Source: Hygrophila difformis (Eukaryota > Streptophyta > Magnoliopsida > Lamiales > Acanthaceae). Taken from it: a DNA stretch of 64,000 nucleotides. Shown here piece after piece: positions 23,195-33,874 of this stretch. Location: contig JAOANR010000002.1 of assembly GCA_030278955.1 (NCBI GenBank), positions 10,529,982 to 10,593,981 on the forward strand, read 5' to 3'. Each line of letters starts with the position of its first letter. Within the stretch, counting starts at the first letter, position 1. The translations under genes and the position numbers were made by a program. Under the pieces are notes generated by a model. That model did no database searches. It was not told the DNA's origin and saw only the letters and a program-made list of their open reading frames with translations.

Positions 23195-24439
23195 TGAATG
23201 GTCCGAATGGTTGGACACAATATTGTTTGGAAAATATTACCAAGAGACATATGTGGCCAAATGGTGAGTTGTTTTTGGAATTTTATGGTTTAGTTACCAA
23301 AAAGGCAAGTGATGCCTTTGGTGGATTCAAAACAAGAAGGAAATAAAAGAGATATGGAAGCCGAATCACAAAGAAGGAGTCAAGGAGAAGCAATCAAAAC
23401 ATGGTTTTGACCTCATCTCAAGCTAGCATCTAAACCCTTGATTCAATGACCATTCGGGATGCTTCAAGTCCAAAATGGTGGATGTTTCCTAGACAAACAA
23501 ACAAAGGTATCGTGGCAACCATAGGGTTAGGCACAATGTTATCTTTTGCAGTAATAAAGAAGAGAGTATTCTCACAATATAATTCAACAAAAGATGTGAA
23601 ACATTGTTTGGGAGGCCATATATAGGCCTCACACTTACAAGGGAAAAATAGGAAAATACATGAAAACCCTAGAAAAACACAAAAATGGGGTCCGGACAGA
23701 ATTTACGACGCTAAGCTAAATTTACGACGTGAGATGTGTCTGGCGTCGTACTCACGAAGGCTGGCGTCATCTCTGAGGAAACTTATGACGTTATCCTGGG
23801 TCGCCATCGTAGGCCTTACGACGTGATCCTGGTTAGCGTCGTAGGGCTCGCGTCGTACCTCGGCTAGCGTCGTGCTTGGACAAGATTACGACGTTATCCT
23901 GGTTTAGTGTCGTAGCCTTACAACGTGATCCTGGATAGCGTCGTAAGGGGTTCACGTCGTAATCTCCTGGAATTTCAACAAGTCTGGTTCGGGCCCACCA
24001 TGGTTATTTAATTTATTACATGCCTTGTTTAAAACTGAATTCAACAAAATTACAATTTCAACTCCTCCGATCATTGACTGGTCTCCAACCGGCGACGGCG
24101 GCGGCGCCGACCAAACTCCGGCCAAGTTCCGGCCAACTTCTGGCGAACTCCGATCAAGCTCCGGCGACTTCCGACGGTGTTCCGGCGGCGGCGTTGACAG
24201 TACTCCTTCTTCAATGTAGAATTGGAGAGCCCATGCATGGCATGTATGGGCGATCCCCAATTTCCTCAAGCTGGATTAGAATTAATGCTTCCGGATTGCT
24301 CCCTTCTTCTATATTGATGTCTGCTTGAAACTCTGCGGTTCTGAGAAGACTAGCAATTTTATCTGTGAATCTTTTGTCCCTGCTCCTGGAGCATGGTCCA
24401 TCCGGAATCATAGTTGCAATTGATCTGGCTACCATGCCA
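23195..24439 (-). repeat. 3' LTR of a minus-strand gypsy element (about 1.25 kb)
   Basis: On the minus strand it starts TGGCATGGTAGCC right after a PPT (24440-24455) and ends near ...CCATTCA at 23195; that end is approximate. It has the family layout: a CCGGA-rich block (24095-24190), a TACGACG/CGTCGTA palindrome cluster (23704-23962) and a TATA box (CATATATAGG, about 23608). The internal part resembles the array LTRs ('aacaagtctggt' block), so the families are related. Confidence 0.65.
23704..23962 (-). repeat. TACGACG-type inverted-repeat cluster
   Basis: Repeated words TTACGACG, GCGTCGTA and TTACGACGTGATCCTGG alternate in orientation; for example TACGACG pairs with CGTCGTA across a 13-nt loop near 23818. 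The cluster is upstream of the TATA box in the LTR's own orientation. Confidence 0.8.
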
Positions 24440-24473
24440 TCCCCACCCCCTTGGGAAGGTTGACCCGTCAACC
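24440..24473 (-). promoter_or_regulatory. Polypurine tract with adjacent hairpin
   Basis: Plus-strand TCCCCACCCCCTTGGG (24440-24455) is the complement of a PPT. Next to it GGTTGAC (24458-24464), loop CC, GTCAACC (24467-24473) form a perfect 7-bp stem. Confidence 0.8.
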
Positions 24474-26097
24474 GATCAGCTTCTTCCTCGTCATACTCGA
24501 ACAGGATGAGATCTGCAACATTAAATGTGGCATTAATTCCGTATTCAGAAGGTAATTCAAGTCTATAGGCATTGTCATTTATTTTCTCTAAAAATTTAAA
24601 TGGACCGTCCCCCCTTGGGGAAAGCTTATCCTTCCGCTGGGAATCTTTCTTTTCGCATATGGATCCACACACAGTCTCCGGGCTTCAAGAGCAATTTCTT
24701 CCTTCCTTTGTTGGCATACTTGGCGTATGTCTCCGCAGATTTGGTGAGGCTTTCTTGCACATTCTTGTGTAGCTCCTTGATTGCTCTTGCCCTGTCACTG
24801 CCATTGACATTAAAGTGCTCAATGGCATAAGATCGACAGGCGGCAGTGGGTTAAATCCATATAATATCTCAAAAGGAGACATGTTAGTGGCACTGTGGAT
24901 GTGCCTGTTATAAGCAAATTCAATGTATGACAGACACTCATCCCAACTCTAATAACTAGAAGTAATAATAATTCTCAAAAGTTACCCAACACTCTGTTGA
25001 TGGCTTCAGTCGGTCCATCCGTCTGTGGGTGATAAGCAGATGATAACAAGAGTTTCGTGTCAATTTCATGCCAAAGCGATTTTCAGAATATCTGACGAAT
25101 TTCGTGTCCCGGTCCTACACTATCGTTTTCGGGATCCCACGGAGACGCACTACCTCTTTAAAGAAGAGTTTGGCAATGTGATGTGCGTCATTGGTCTTTG
25201 TGCACGGTATGAAGTGAGCCATTTTGCTGAATCGGTCTACCACCACGAAAATTGAATCCTTATTTCTTGCAGTGCGGGGTAGTCCGAGCACAAAGTCCAT
25301 TGATAAATCAACCCATGGGCCCTCGGGAATTGGAAGAGGCATATAAAGACCATGTGGGTGCGATTTGGATTTTGCCTTCAGACAGAAAATACACTTGGAG
25401 ATAAAATCATCCACATCTCTCCTCATTCCCGGCTAGTAGAATCTCTCAGTCAAAATTCAAGAAGTGGCGGTTCTGTCGAAATGTCCCATGAGGTCGCCAC
25501 TGTGCACTTCTCGAATGAGAAACTCTCGAATTGATCCTCGGGGGATGCACAAACGGTTTTCATAGTACAAAAATCCTTCGAGTCTCGAAAACTCTTCGAA
25601 ACTGTGTGCTTCGGTCGCCGACCAAGCTTCCTTAAAGTCCGGATCAGTGGCATATTGATCCTTCACATGTTAAAACCCAATCAGATGAGTCGTGGCATAG
25701 GCTGCCAAGGCGTGTCTTCGGGAGAGGGCATCCGCAACAACATTCTCCTTTCCCTTTTTGTATATTTGAGTACATAGGGGAAGGTTTCGATGAATCCGCT
25801 CCAACGGGCATGCCGTTTCCCTAGTTGTCCTTGGGTCCTAATGTGCTTGAGGGTTTCGTGATCCGTATGGATAATGAATCACGACCCCTAAAGTAGTGCT
25901 GCCACGTCTTTAAGGTCCTAACCACAACGTAGAGCTCCTTGTCATATGTAGAATAATTCAAAACGCTCCGGAGAATTTCTCACTGTGGTATGCCACGGGT
26001 TTTTCCATCTTGAAGTAAAACTGCACGCATCCCCGTGCCCGAAGCGTCACATTCGATCTCGAATGGTTTCTCAAAATTTGGTAGGGCCAGGACTGGG
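24474..26097 (-). pseudogene. Broken gypsy pol: integrase and RNase H, copy A'
   Basis: Minus strand, from the right: RNase H start ([18 protein letters not shown], about 26040-26095), integrase zinc region and core (25115-25426, [22 protein letters not shown]), then SPFEILYGFNPL (about 24850), then the C-terminal region (24475-24672, KLSPRGDGPFKFLEKINDN, YGINATFNVADL). An in-frame TAG sits exactly before the second catalytic Asp (DRDTKF), and the RNase H frame is also shifted. The C-terminal frame runs into the LTR. Dead copy. Confidence 0.85.
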
Positions 26098-27364
26098 TGC
26101 CAAGGATCATAGGATACATTCTTGAAAAGAAAAGAAAGATGAAGAAGCAAGTAGGTGGGAGGTTGTTGATGACTAAGCTAGCAAGTGAAAATAAAATGGA
26201 TAGGGAAGCTTCCAACTCCAAGTTCAAGCAATGGAGAGGCAAACATGTCCATATGCCATGTCCTCCAATCCTCACAATTCCAAAGTGTTTCTATTAATCT
26301 CCTTGGTAAGCTTCAAACCAAGTTGATGAAGTAACCACCTCAAATCTTCAACAAGAGAAGGCAAACAAGTCCATATGCCTTGTCCTCAATCTTCATTGAT
26401 TCATTTTAATGGTTGTTAATCAACATGAATTACTTCAAGATTCAAGTTGATGAAAGTTGCCCAAGATGATTATGCATTATTTGGGAGAGTTTGATCTTTT
26501 GGAAAAGTTTGCAAGTGTAGCAAATTTGATATTCAACAAAAGATATGTTACAATGGTAGGGGGAGGCTATATATACTTGCCAATGCCCCATACATAACAT
26601 TACATAAGAAAAATGAAGAAAACATAAAAAATTGGCTTAGGTGCGGATTGGTGAAGTTGGTACACGAAGGCTACAGGTATGGTGTATGAAGGCTACAAGT
26701 TCGGTATAGGAAGGCTTCAGGGTCGGTACATGGATGGTGTCCTTAGACTTACGACGCTATCATAGGATCACGTCGTAAGTGGTTACGACGCTATCATAGA
26801 GTCACGTCGTAAATGAGGTTGGTATATGAGGGTTACAGGTACGGTATATGTAAGTGAAAGTTCGGTACATAAAGGTGCAGGGTCTGTACATGAAGGCTTC
26901 AAGGTCGGTATATGTTACGACGCTATCCTAGGTCTCACGTTGTAACTCGGCTGGCGTCGTCATGTACCATCTTCAGGCCTTGGGTGTACTTACTTCATGT
27001 CATGGATGTAGTCACCTTCTGCTGGGATGTACTCACTTTAAGGCTCGCATATACTAACTTACAAAATTAGGGTTTTCTATCGTTTTTATGCCTTGGACAA
27101 ATTAAGGCATATTAATACTATACTATTACAAAAATAATAGCAATATGATATTATTCATCCGATCAGTTGGTTCCGGATCCCGGACATCTGTCTGCTCGAG
27201 CTGTAGGAGCAAAGTTGCTTCGGACCGGATGTGGGATATCTGAATCAGCTCCAGTTCACCTTTCCATTCACATAGACGTCTTGAATTGTTGACTAAATCA
27301 ATGTACTCCATTTGGTTGGGCGTACTCCTCATGATTTAGTAGTCACGTTTTGACGTCCACGTCA
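26098..27364 (-). repeat. Solo LTR (1,267 bp) inserted in the RNase H region
   Basis: Plus-strand ends are TGCCAAGG...CCACGTCA. It is flanked by CTGGG at 26093-26097 and 27365-27369, a 5-bp target duplication. pol is split between KLTQAPV (right) and PVLALPNF (left), which shows the insertion cleanly. It contains a TATA box (GGCTATATATACTTG, about 26568) and a TACGACG palindrome cluster (26747-26960). The minus-strand start TGACGTGGACGTC is close to that of the array LTRs. Confidence 0.9.
26747..26960 (-). repeat. TACGACG-type inverted-repeat cluster in the solo LTR
   Basis: ACTTACGACG (26747-26756), a 14-nt loop, CGTCGTAAGT (26771-26780) make a perfect 10-bp stem. A second module follows at once (26783-26812) with the same loop theme CTATCATAG. 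Confidence 0.85.
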
Positions 27365-27832
27365 CTGGGGCTTGGGTCAGCTTCTCTTTCAACAAATCAA
27401 AACTTTTCTGTTCCGGTAGCCCCCACTTGAAAATCAATCCCTTCTTAAGGAATGAGGTGAGGGGTGCCGCTATCAAACTGAACCCAAGGACAAATCTCCG
27501 AAAGAAACCGCAAATTCCCAAAAATTGTCGAACTTCATGAACAGTGGTTGGCGGTTTCCAATCTGAGATTGCCTTGATCTTACTTTCATCGACTTTTAGT
27601 CCGTCATCTCCAACAATGTTTCCTAAAAAGGAGAGTTCGGTTGCGTGGAAGGTGCATTTCTCCATGTTCGCGTACAACTTTGCATCTCACAAGGTATTGA
27701 GTACCTGTTGGACATGATTGATATGATCCGAAGTAGAAGAACTGTAAACTAAAATGTCATCAAAATAAACAACTACAAATTTATTTATATAGGGGCGAAG
27801 GGTCTAATTCATAAGGCGCATGAAGGAAAAAA
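27365..27832 (-). pseudogene. Broken gypsy reverse transcriptase fragment
   Basis: Minus-strand frame 27336-27677 encodes MEKCTFHATELSFLGNI, VHEVRQFLGICGFFRRFV and LLKEKLTQAPV. The YFDDILVYSS-type RT active-site region follows upstream at about 27740-27780 in a broken frame. It continues the pol at 24474-26097 across the solo LTR. It is cut at 27833 by an LTR fragment. Confidence 0.8.
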
Positions 27833-28074
27833 TGCCGTAAAAACCCGGATCAATCAAACCAATTTCCCGAATCGGTCCATCGGGGTAGAAAAGACACGAC
27901 TAAATTGAAGGACCCGGATGGAATCCAATTGTGGATCCCCTAAATTTTGAAGTAGGAAGCCATCGCCGTAGCCGGAGAGTCACCGGAAGATGATCGAAAA
28001 AGCCGCCGGAGCACCGGAGCATCACCGGAAGGTCAAACGGAGCTCACCGGAAAACTAACCGGAAGTTGGCCGGA
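27833..28074 (+). repeat. LTR fragment (5' part only)
   Basis: Starts TGCCGTAAAAACCC and matches the first 242 bp or so of the LTR at 29929, then breaks at GGCCGGA (28074) directly into gag sequence. The remaining LTR, PBS and leader are deleted. Confidence 0.75.
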
Positions 28075-29928
28075 TCAGAAGGGAGCCTAAAACTAGAACC
28101 AGATTCTCCACACTTGCCATTTTCCCATATCAAGTTCAGAGGGTATCCTGATCCAAAGAGATACCTTGGATGGATGGAACAGATGGAGAACGTACTGAAG
28201 AGCCAATCCTATACTGAAGCTGATGTTCTCCAAATAGCTACCCAGAGCTTTCGACGGATGGCCCTAGAGTGGTGGTTATCAACAGTTAAGGAAATCCAAT
28301 GGAAAGGATATAACCCCGTCACCACTTGGGCACAACTGATCAAGAAGATGGACTGGAAGTACTTGCCAGAAGAGCTCAGGGCCGAAGCCACATCAGGATA
28401 TCAGGCAATAGTGCAGGGTAACACCTTAGTGAATCATATGCCAAGGTGTTCATTGATCTGAAAAGGCGATCAGGCAAAGAAGAAACTGCGAAACAAGAAT
28501 CGAAGCATTTCCTGACAGGCCTACAGAAAGAAATTTTTAAATGCATGCGATCCAGTTATAAAACTCTCGATCAGGTCATAGACGAAGCGTTAATTGTGGA
28601 AATATATTTGCAGGTAAGCTCAAAGGGAACAAGTTCGGCACTCCGACTATGGTTAAACCCATAACCAGTCCGATGCCCACTGTGAAGCCAAAGGCAAAAA
28701 TTTCTTCTTGTGAATATTGTTCAAGTCCAGGACATGGCATCAAATCTTGTCTAAGCAAGACGTTGGATGAGCTTAAAGCCAAAGAAGAGCAAGAGCAAAA
28801 GCGGAAATCCCAGTTGAATGGCAAAGGAAAAGTGATCGTCGAGATAGGGGATGATTCGAGCAAATCTGCATGGACATTTGGGGATGACCGAATTTCTTCG
28901 TCATCGGTGCTCATCCCTACGATCAACTCTACCAAAGCGCTAGAACCCGCAGCCACCGAAGCCAGACAAAGGGAGAACCTAGTTCACTATCATTGCAAAA
29001 TCTTTGATAATTTAGCATTATTTATTGTTGATAGTGGCAGCTGTTCTAATGTCATTAGCTTGCATGCGGTGTACATGTTTAAATTGACAACCGAGGATCA
29101 CCCGAATCCATATTGTTTGCAATGGGTGAACAACAACGGAAAGTCAAAGGTTGTCAAGCGCGCAAAAGTTCCAATCTCTATTGGCACGTATTCCGATGAA
29201 ATCTACTGTGATGTGATACAAATGAATACGTGCCATATACTGCTAGGTCGACCATGGTTGTACGACAACAATGTTGCCTACCAAGGGCGAGTGAATTTGA
29301 TAACATTCACCCATGAACAGAAGGAGTACAACATCAGATCACTGTCGTCGGACATTGTTCGAGTTAACCGTGAGAGACTTTTAAGAGAAATGCAACAAGA
29401 GGAACATGACTTCCAGGCCAGAACAAAACAGCACACACAGAATTCAACCACGCTATGTTCTGAGGAATTGGCCACTGGGAGCCTACCTCGAATTTGTTCT
29501 TTAAATTTTTACGATTCTGAACAATTCCCTGAGTTTGAAACCGGTACTGCATCTGACCTAGATCATACTTCCACAGGTAACCGGATAAAACGAGCTGGCG
29601 AACTTCTAAGTGAATCAGGTAAGATTGTTCTGATTAATGACAAAATTGATTCATCTGAAATTTGTCATCCTTTTTGCAGGAATTGGATCCAAGGAGCTGG
29701 AGCTGAAAACCCAATGGACTTATGCATCGAGATCGAGTCGAAGAAGCATATCCGCTCCACGGATGATATTTTGGATAAATTCATATTTCATCTTTGTTAT
29801 TCAAAATTTATCGAAAATTATCAAATTTATGGGATTCCGGTTTGTGCAGGTTTATCCCGCACGGTTGATCCGTCTCGAGAGATGACTCTTCCCGCTTTGG
29901 AGTCCAAAGCTTTTGAAGGGGGAGAGGA
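28075..29928 (+). pseudogene. Ty3/gypsy gag-protease remnant
   Basis: gag core in frame 28066-28461 (FSHIKFRGYPDPKRYLGW, RRMALEWWLSTV), continued after a frameshift near 28430 in 28446-28664 (IDLKRRSGKEETAKQES), and again after a shift near 28620-28650 in 28649-29928. The last part has a zinc knuckle CEYCSSPGHGIKSC, an aspartic protease with FIVDSGSCSNVIS (DSG), and IYCDVIQMNTCHILLGRPW. It ends with ALESKAFEGGED exactly over the hairpin and PPT. No RT, RNase H or integrase follows. The architecture is non-autonomous and the frame is broken at least twice. Confidence 0.8.
29894..29928 (+). promoter_or_regulatory. Hairpin plus polypurine tract
   Basis: GCTTTGG (29894-29900), loop AGT, CCAAAGC (29904-29910), then TTTTGAAGGGGGAGAGGA and the LTR start TGCCG at 29929. 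Confidence 0.8.
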
Positions 29929-30855
29929 TGCCGTAAAAACCCGGATCAATCAAACCAATTTCCCGAACCGGTCCGTCGAGGGTAGAAAAGACACGACTAA
30001 ATTGAAGGACTCGGATGGAATCCAATTGTGGATTCCCTAAATTTTGAAGTAGGAAGCCGTCGCCGTCGCCGGAGAGTCACCGGAAGATGACCGGAGAAGC
30101 CGCCGGAGCACCGGAGCATCACCGGAAGGTCAAATGGAGCTCTCCGGAAAACTGACCGAAAATTGGCCGGAGACCGATCGGAGCCGCCAGAAGGTCACCG
30201 GAGTCGCGGGGGCCCACCGGCGGGTCAAATGGAGCTCGCTGGAAAATTGGCCGGAAGTTCACCGGAGGTCGTCCGGAACAACCGCCGATAGCCGGACAAA
30301 TTTTGGTCAAGTCGGAAGATGGTCGGATATTATATTGTAATAGCATAAACAATGTAGGACTAAATACCTTAAAATTTGGCTAAGGAATGAAAGTTGATGC
30401 GATGTACCAACTTCTATGCGGCCATGTACCGACCTGTATGCTGTGGTGTACCAATTCGGAATGCGGGATGCGGTTTAAACCGCATCACATGCGGTTTAAA
30501 CCGCATCGCATGTACAGACCTTGCTGGAGCGGAATACCAACTTTCATGCGGTTGTGTACCGACATTGCTGGTGCGAAATACCAGCTTCCATGTGGTCATG
30601 TACTAACCTTGGGATGCGGTCTACCGCATGCGGTTTAAACTGCATCGATGCGGTCTAAACCCCATCGCATGCAATGCGGTCTAAACCGAATCAGGTCCGT
30701 GCACCGACCTTGTAGGGTGCAAGTACCAACCGTGCAACCTACATATACCGAACCTGTAGCCACCATGTACCAACCTTCACATTCCGCACCTAAGCCAATT
30801 TTTGATGTTTTCTTCATTTCTTTTGTTATTTAGTCCTTCCTTAGGCTTGTCTAAT
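29929..30855 (+). repeat. LTR 'L2', first segment (interrupted by the array)
   Basis: Begins TGCCGTAAAAACC after the PPT. It has a CCGGA-rich block (30060-30290), then a cluster of ATGCGGTTTAAACCGCAT palindromes and GTACCGACC-type words (30395-30780). It is cut after CTAAT (30851-30855) by the tandem array and resumes at 58946. The combined length of about 1.3 kb resembles the other LTRs here. Confidence 0.8.
30467..30690. repeat. ATGCGGTTTAAACCGCAT palindrome cluster
   Basis: GATGCGGTTTAAACCGCATC at 30467-30486 is a perfect 20-bp palindrome. A second 18-bp copy lies at 30489-30506, and decayed copies at about 30625-30690. Same U3 position as the CpG palindromes of the other LTRs, but a different word. 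Confidence 0.9.
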
Positions 30856-31345
30856 TGGCATGGATTTCTCAAAAACCCAAGGATCAAAGTTATGCAATTA
30901 CTTGTGAGAGGAAAAAAAGATGAAGAAAAATGGGCATGGTCTTGTTTAGATATAATGTTATGGGATATTGCCAAATGACACGTGGTGTCAAATGGGGATT
31001 AAAACAAGAAAATAAAAGATAAGGAAGCTTTACCAAAACTCAAGGAAAGCTAATCTTGGAGTCACACCAAGACCTCAAACCAAGAATCTGGTTACACAAT
31101 TTGAGAGCTTCAATCTCAAATTGATGATTTAGCCCAAGGAGTCACACCAAGGGTTGTGAGACTGAATCACTCAAGCTCACGGGTTTGACAATCGAATCAC
31201 ACAATTATCTCCTTCAAGAATCACTCAAGAAGGGTGTTGTGGAATCACTCCAACAACTAATTTTGGTATCACACCAAAGAGAAAGCAAGTGCTTCAAATT
31301 TTCATTCAATAATCAAAGTCTTACCTTACAAAGTGAAGGGGAGGC

Positions 31346-31357
31346 ACTATATATAGT
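31346..31357 (-). promoter_or_regulatory. TATA box of array LTR1
   Basis: ACTATATATAGT is a perfect 12-bp palindrome, so it reads as TATA on either strand. It is repeated at the same place in every array LTR, for example 34365-34376. Confidence 0.6.
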
Positions 31358-31469
31358 AGCCAAAACCCTAAGGTCAAATAAACCATAACACTACATAAGG
31401 GTAAAATAGGAAAAGGGAAAAATACATGGAAAAGTAAGCAAAACCCTAAAAATGGCATTCTGTACGATC

Positions 31470-31790
31470 TGTGTCGCGAAGCAAGGTTTGTGTCGCGAAA
31501 CGTGGTTTCGCGACTGGGCCCATGTCGCTAGAGTAAGGATCGCGACAGGACCTGAGGTTCACGACTAGAAAGGTCTCCTGAGCTGGATGGTCCCGTGTCG
31601 CTAAGCTCGGACCATGGCGCTGGACGTAGTCTCGCGACTGGCTTGGCGTCTCGCGACTGGAGCCTCCGAACTAGCATTGTCATCTTCATGTCCCCTGTCG
31701 CTAGACTGGACCCGTGTCGTTAAACGTGGGCTCGCGACTGGGAGTCTCCGGACTGGGGGTCTCGCGACTGGGAGTCTGAATTCCAACAAG
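31470..31790 (-). repeat. TCGCGAC-type inverted-repeat cluster in array LTR1
   Basis: GTCGCGAAAC (31492-31501), loop GTG, GTTTCGCGAC (31505-31514) form a 10-bp perfect stem, followed by shorter GTCGCTA, CTCGCGACTGG and GTGTCGTT words. Compared with the GTCGCGGAAC stem at 2094, position 7 changes G to A and its partner C to T. Present in all six array LTRs. Confidence 0.85.
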
Positions 31791-32210
31791 TCTGGTGCGG
31801 GTCCCACTGTGGTTGTTCAAATTAGTACATGCTTTGTTGAAAGCTGAAATAAACTAAATTAAACAAAGTAACAGTCTATCCACTTCCGACCAGTGACCAT
31901 TAACTGACTGGTGGTCGACGGTGGTGCCGGTGAATTTTCCGGCCAGATTCCGGCCAAACTCCGACGAGCTCCGATCAACTTCCGGTGATGCTCCCAGCGG
32001 CTTCTCCGATCAGTCTCCCGCGACTCTCCGGCGGTGGCGGCGGCGGCTGTACTCTCCTTCTCCTCTTAGATTAAATTGGAATGCCCATGCCAATTGCGCC
32101 AAGGCCGTTTGTATCGGACATTCCGGGCTGCTTCTTCTGTTTTGTTGGAATCAAAACTGCTCCTTTTTATCGGTTCAGAAAAATGGATCGGGTCGGATTT
32201 GACTTCCACG

Positions 32211-32660
32211 TCATACCCTCCCACTCGAAAAGCTTTGGACTCCAAAGCTAGTTGGGGGTTCCCATTCGAGTTGAGCCTCCTTGATTTCTGTCGGCTCCAT
32301 TTCTTTGCCCTTGGCCTCTTTCTCAAATGCAACCGGCATTACAATTTTATCCTCAGCCTTTCCATTTTCCTCTTCAAGCTTGGCCTGCTTCTCAAGGTCG
32401 TCTACTAGGGGGACGTTTTGATCTTCCAATTTCTCCATGATTTGATCATTCAACTTAGTGGGTGGCTTCAAATTTTCCTCAATAGTGATCAGTATGCGAT
32501 CCACCTCAGCAAACGTCTGCTCAAGAGTTGCCTCTCGCTCTTCGATCTTCTCTTCAATTGGCCCAAATTTGGCATTCATAGTCCGTATGTCCGTTTTCAT
32601 TTCATGCAACTCCTTTTGCACGCCTTGCAAAGCCTTCGGAATTTCAGCGGATTGATCCAT
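32211..32660 (-). CDS. Mini-gag coiled-coil ORF, unit 1
   Basis: 149 aa starting MDQSAEIPKALQGVQKELHE. Residues 1-90 are a likely coiled coil (Glu/Lys/Leu-rich), followed by an acidic tail. There is no zinc knuckle, protease or polymerase, so the element is non-autonomous. Compared with unit 5, one extra T in GGGGGTTCCC shifts the last 16 or so codons, so the PPT-proximal ALESKAF peptide is read out of frame. The ORF begins about 1.2 kb downstream of the PBS. Whether it is translated is unknown. Confidence 0.55.
   Translation of the reverse strand: MDQSAEIPKALQGVQKELHEMKTDIRTMNAKFGPIEEKIEEREATLEQTFAEVDRILITIEENLKPPTKLNDQIMEKLEDQNVPLVDDLEKQAKLEEENGKAEDKIVMPVAFEKEAKGKEMEPTEIKEAQLEWEPPTSFGVQSFSSGRV
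32231..32249 (-). promoter_or_regulatory. Hairpin next to the PPT of array unit 1
   Basis: AGCTTTGG, loop ACT, CCAAAGCT: an 8-bp perfect stem immediately upstream (element sense) of the PPT. Repeated in all five units. Confidence 0.8.
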
Positions 32661-33860
32661 GTTGATTTATCTGTAGATAAAACACTAGGAAGATATATCC
32701 GTAAATGATTAGTGCAAAAAAATCAAAGATATATTTTTGGGGCGCACTCGTCACTCACAAATATCCCTCACAAATTCTCACAAGTACGGTAATCAACCTT
32801 GGAATAAATCACAATGAGTTAGAAGCAGTGTCCAACCAAATTAGGAATGAGGATTGGTGCTCGAATTTATGAACGCGTAATCCAAGAAAAAGATTGGAAT
32901 TACTCGACTCAATGAAAAATGGCACACGAAATTAATATGTGATGCAATGCAATGATTATCAAGTTCGAAGTTTTAATCAAGCAATCACAATTAATTAATC
33001 CGTATCCTCACAAATGATAAAACCCGGATGGACAAAAGATGGTAATCACACAAACCCACTGTATTTGGAAATATTTGGAACTGATTCTGAAAATGGTGCA
33101 CGGGGATGGAACTGATTTGTGGGGGTTAACAGATAAAATATATCGCAAATGTGGGTATTTTTGACTTTCAAATATGCCTTGACAATGACTCACTTGAGTT
33201 CCCCCAACAACTTTGCTTTTTAGTACAAGTGTAATTAAAATTCCAAAAAGGTGTTTTGTACCCTTGTACCAACAAAAGTAATCTTGTCCCCTTGTTTTTA
33301 TCCCAACACTCCCAATTTTGATTTGTTTGGATCAAAGAGATTATGCCCAAGAACAATTTGAATATCAACTTGAAGATGGGAAGAACACTTTGAATATATC
33401 AAGAACAAATGAAGAACACTCTTGATGATTTGAAGATCCCCAAGAACAAACCCTAAAATTTTCAAACCCCAAGCACTCATGGATCAACCAAAGTTCGTGC
33501 AAAATTAATCCAACAAACTCAAATTCATGCACATAACATCCATATTATGAATTTTTGAGAAATTAGACAGCTGGAAACACAAGATTTTCGGATTTGGAAG
33601 CAAAATATGGAGAATTTTCGGTTTTTGGCTCTAGAACACCAAGAAACTTCAAATATTCATATCTTGCTCATTTCTTGGCCAAATTTTATGAACTTTATAT
33701 CAATCTTATGTAAACAGTCCAATGAGTTCAAATATGAGATCAGATTTGCCAAAACCCCAACAGAAAAATACCAGAATTCCGAACAGTATGCTGCCCACTA
33801 TTCTTGGTGAGATTTTCGATTTTTAGGTTTTGATGGATGAACAAGTAATGCTAACTTGTA

Positions 33861-33872
33861 GCTCTGATACCA
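33861..33872 (-). promoter_or_regulatory. Primer binding site, initiator tRNA-Met, unit 1
   Basis: The minus strand reads TGGTATCAGAGC, the standard plant initiator-Met PBS. Equivalent sites: 36880-36891, 39900-39911, 42918-42929 and 45940-45951. Confidence 0.9.
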
Positions 33873-33874
33873 AA

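Larger units (their letters stand above)
30856..32213 (-). repeat. Array LTR1 (1,358 bp)
   Basis: Layout on the minus strand: TGACGTGGAAGTC start, CCGGA-rich block (about 31935-32060), TCGCGAC palindrome cluster (31470-31790), TATA (31346-31357), end CCATGCCA. Its left half shares at least four diagnostic bases with LTR6 and not with LTR2-5 (TTTAGATATA, CACGGG, AATCAC, AACACTAC). Its right half matches the inner LTRs. Confidence 0.9.
32214..33874 (-). mobile_element. Array internal region 1
   Basis: 1,661 bp. PPT complement ACCCTCCCACTCG at 32215, hairpin AGCTTTGG/CCAAAGCT at 32231-32249, mini-gag, a 1.2-kb non-coding leader, and PBS complement GCTCTGATACCA at 33861-33872, two bases from LTR2. 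This is the minimal set needed for trans mobilisation. Confidence 0.9.

Noticed and set aside
31185..31388. Plus-strand 67-aa frame repeated in each array LTR
   Set aside because: It is antisense to the element, spans the TATA box and has no recognisable features. It repeats only because the LTR does.
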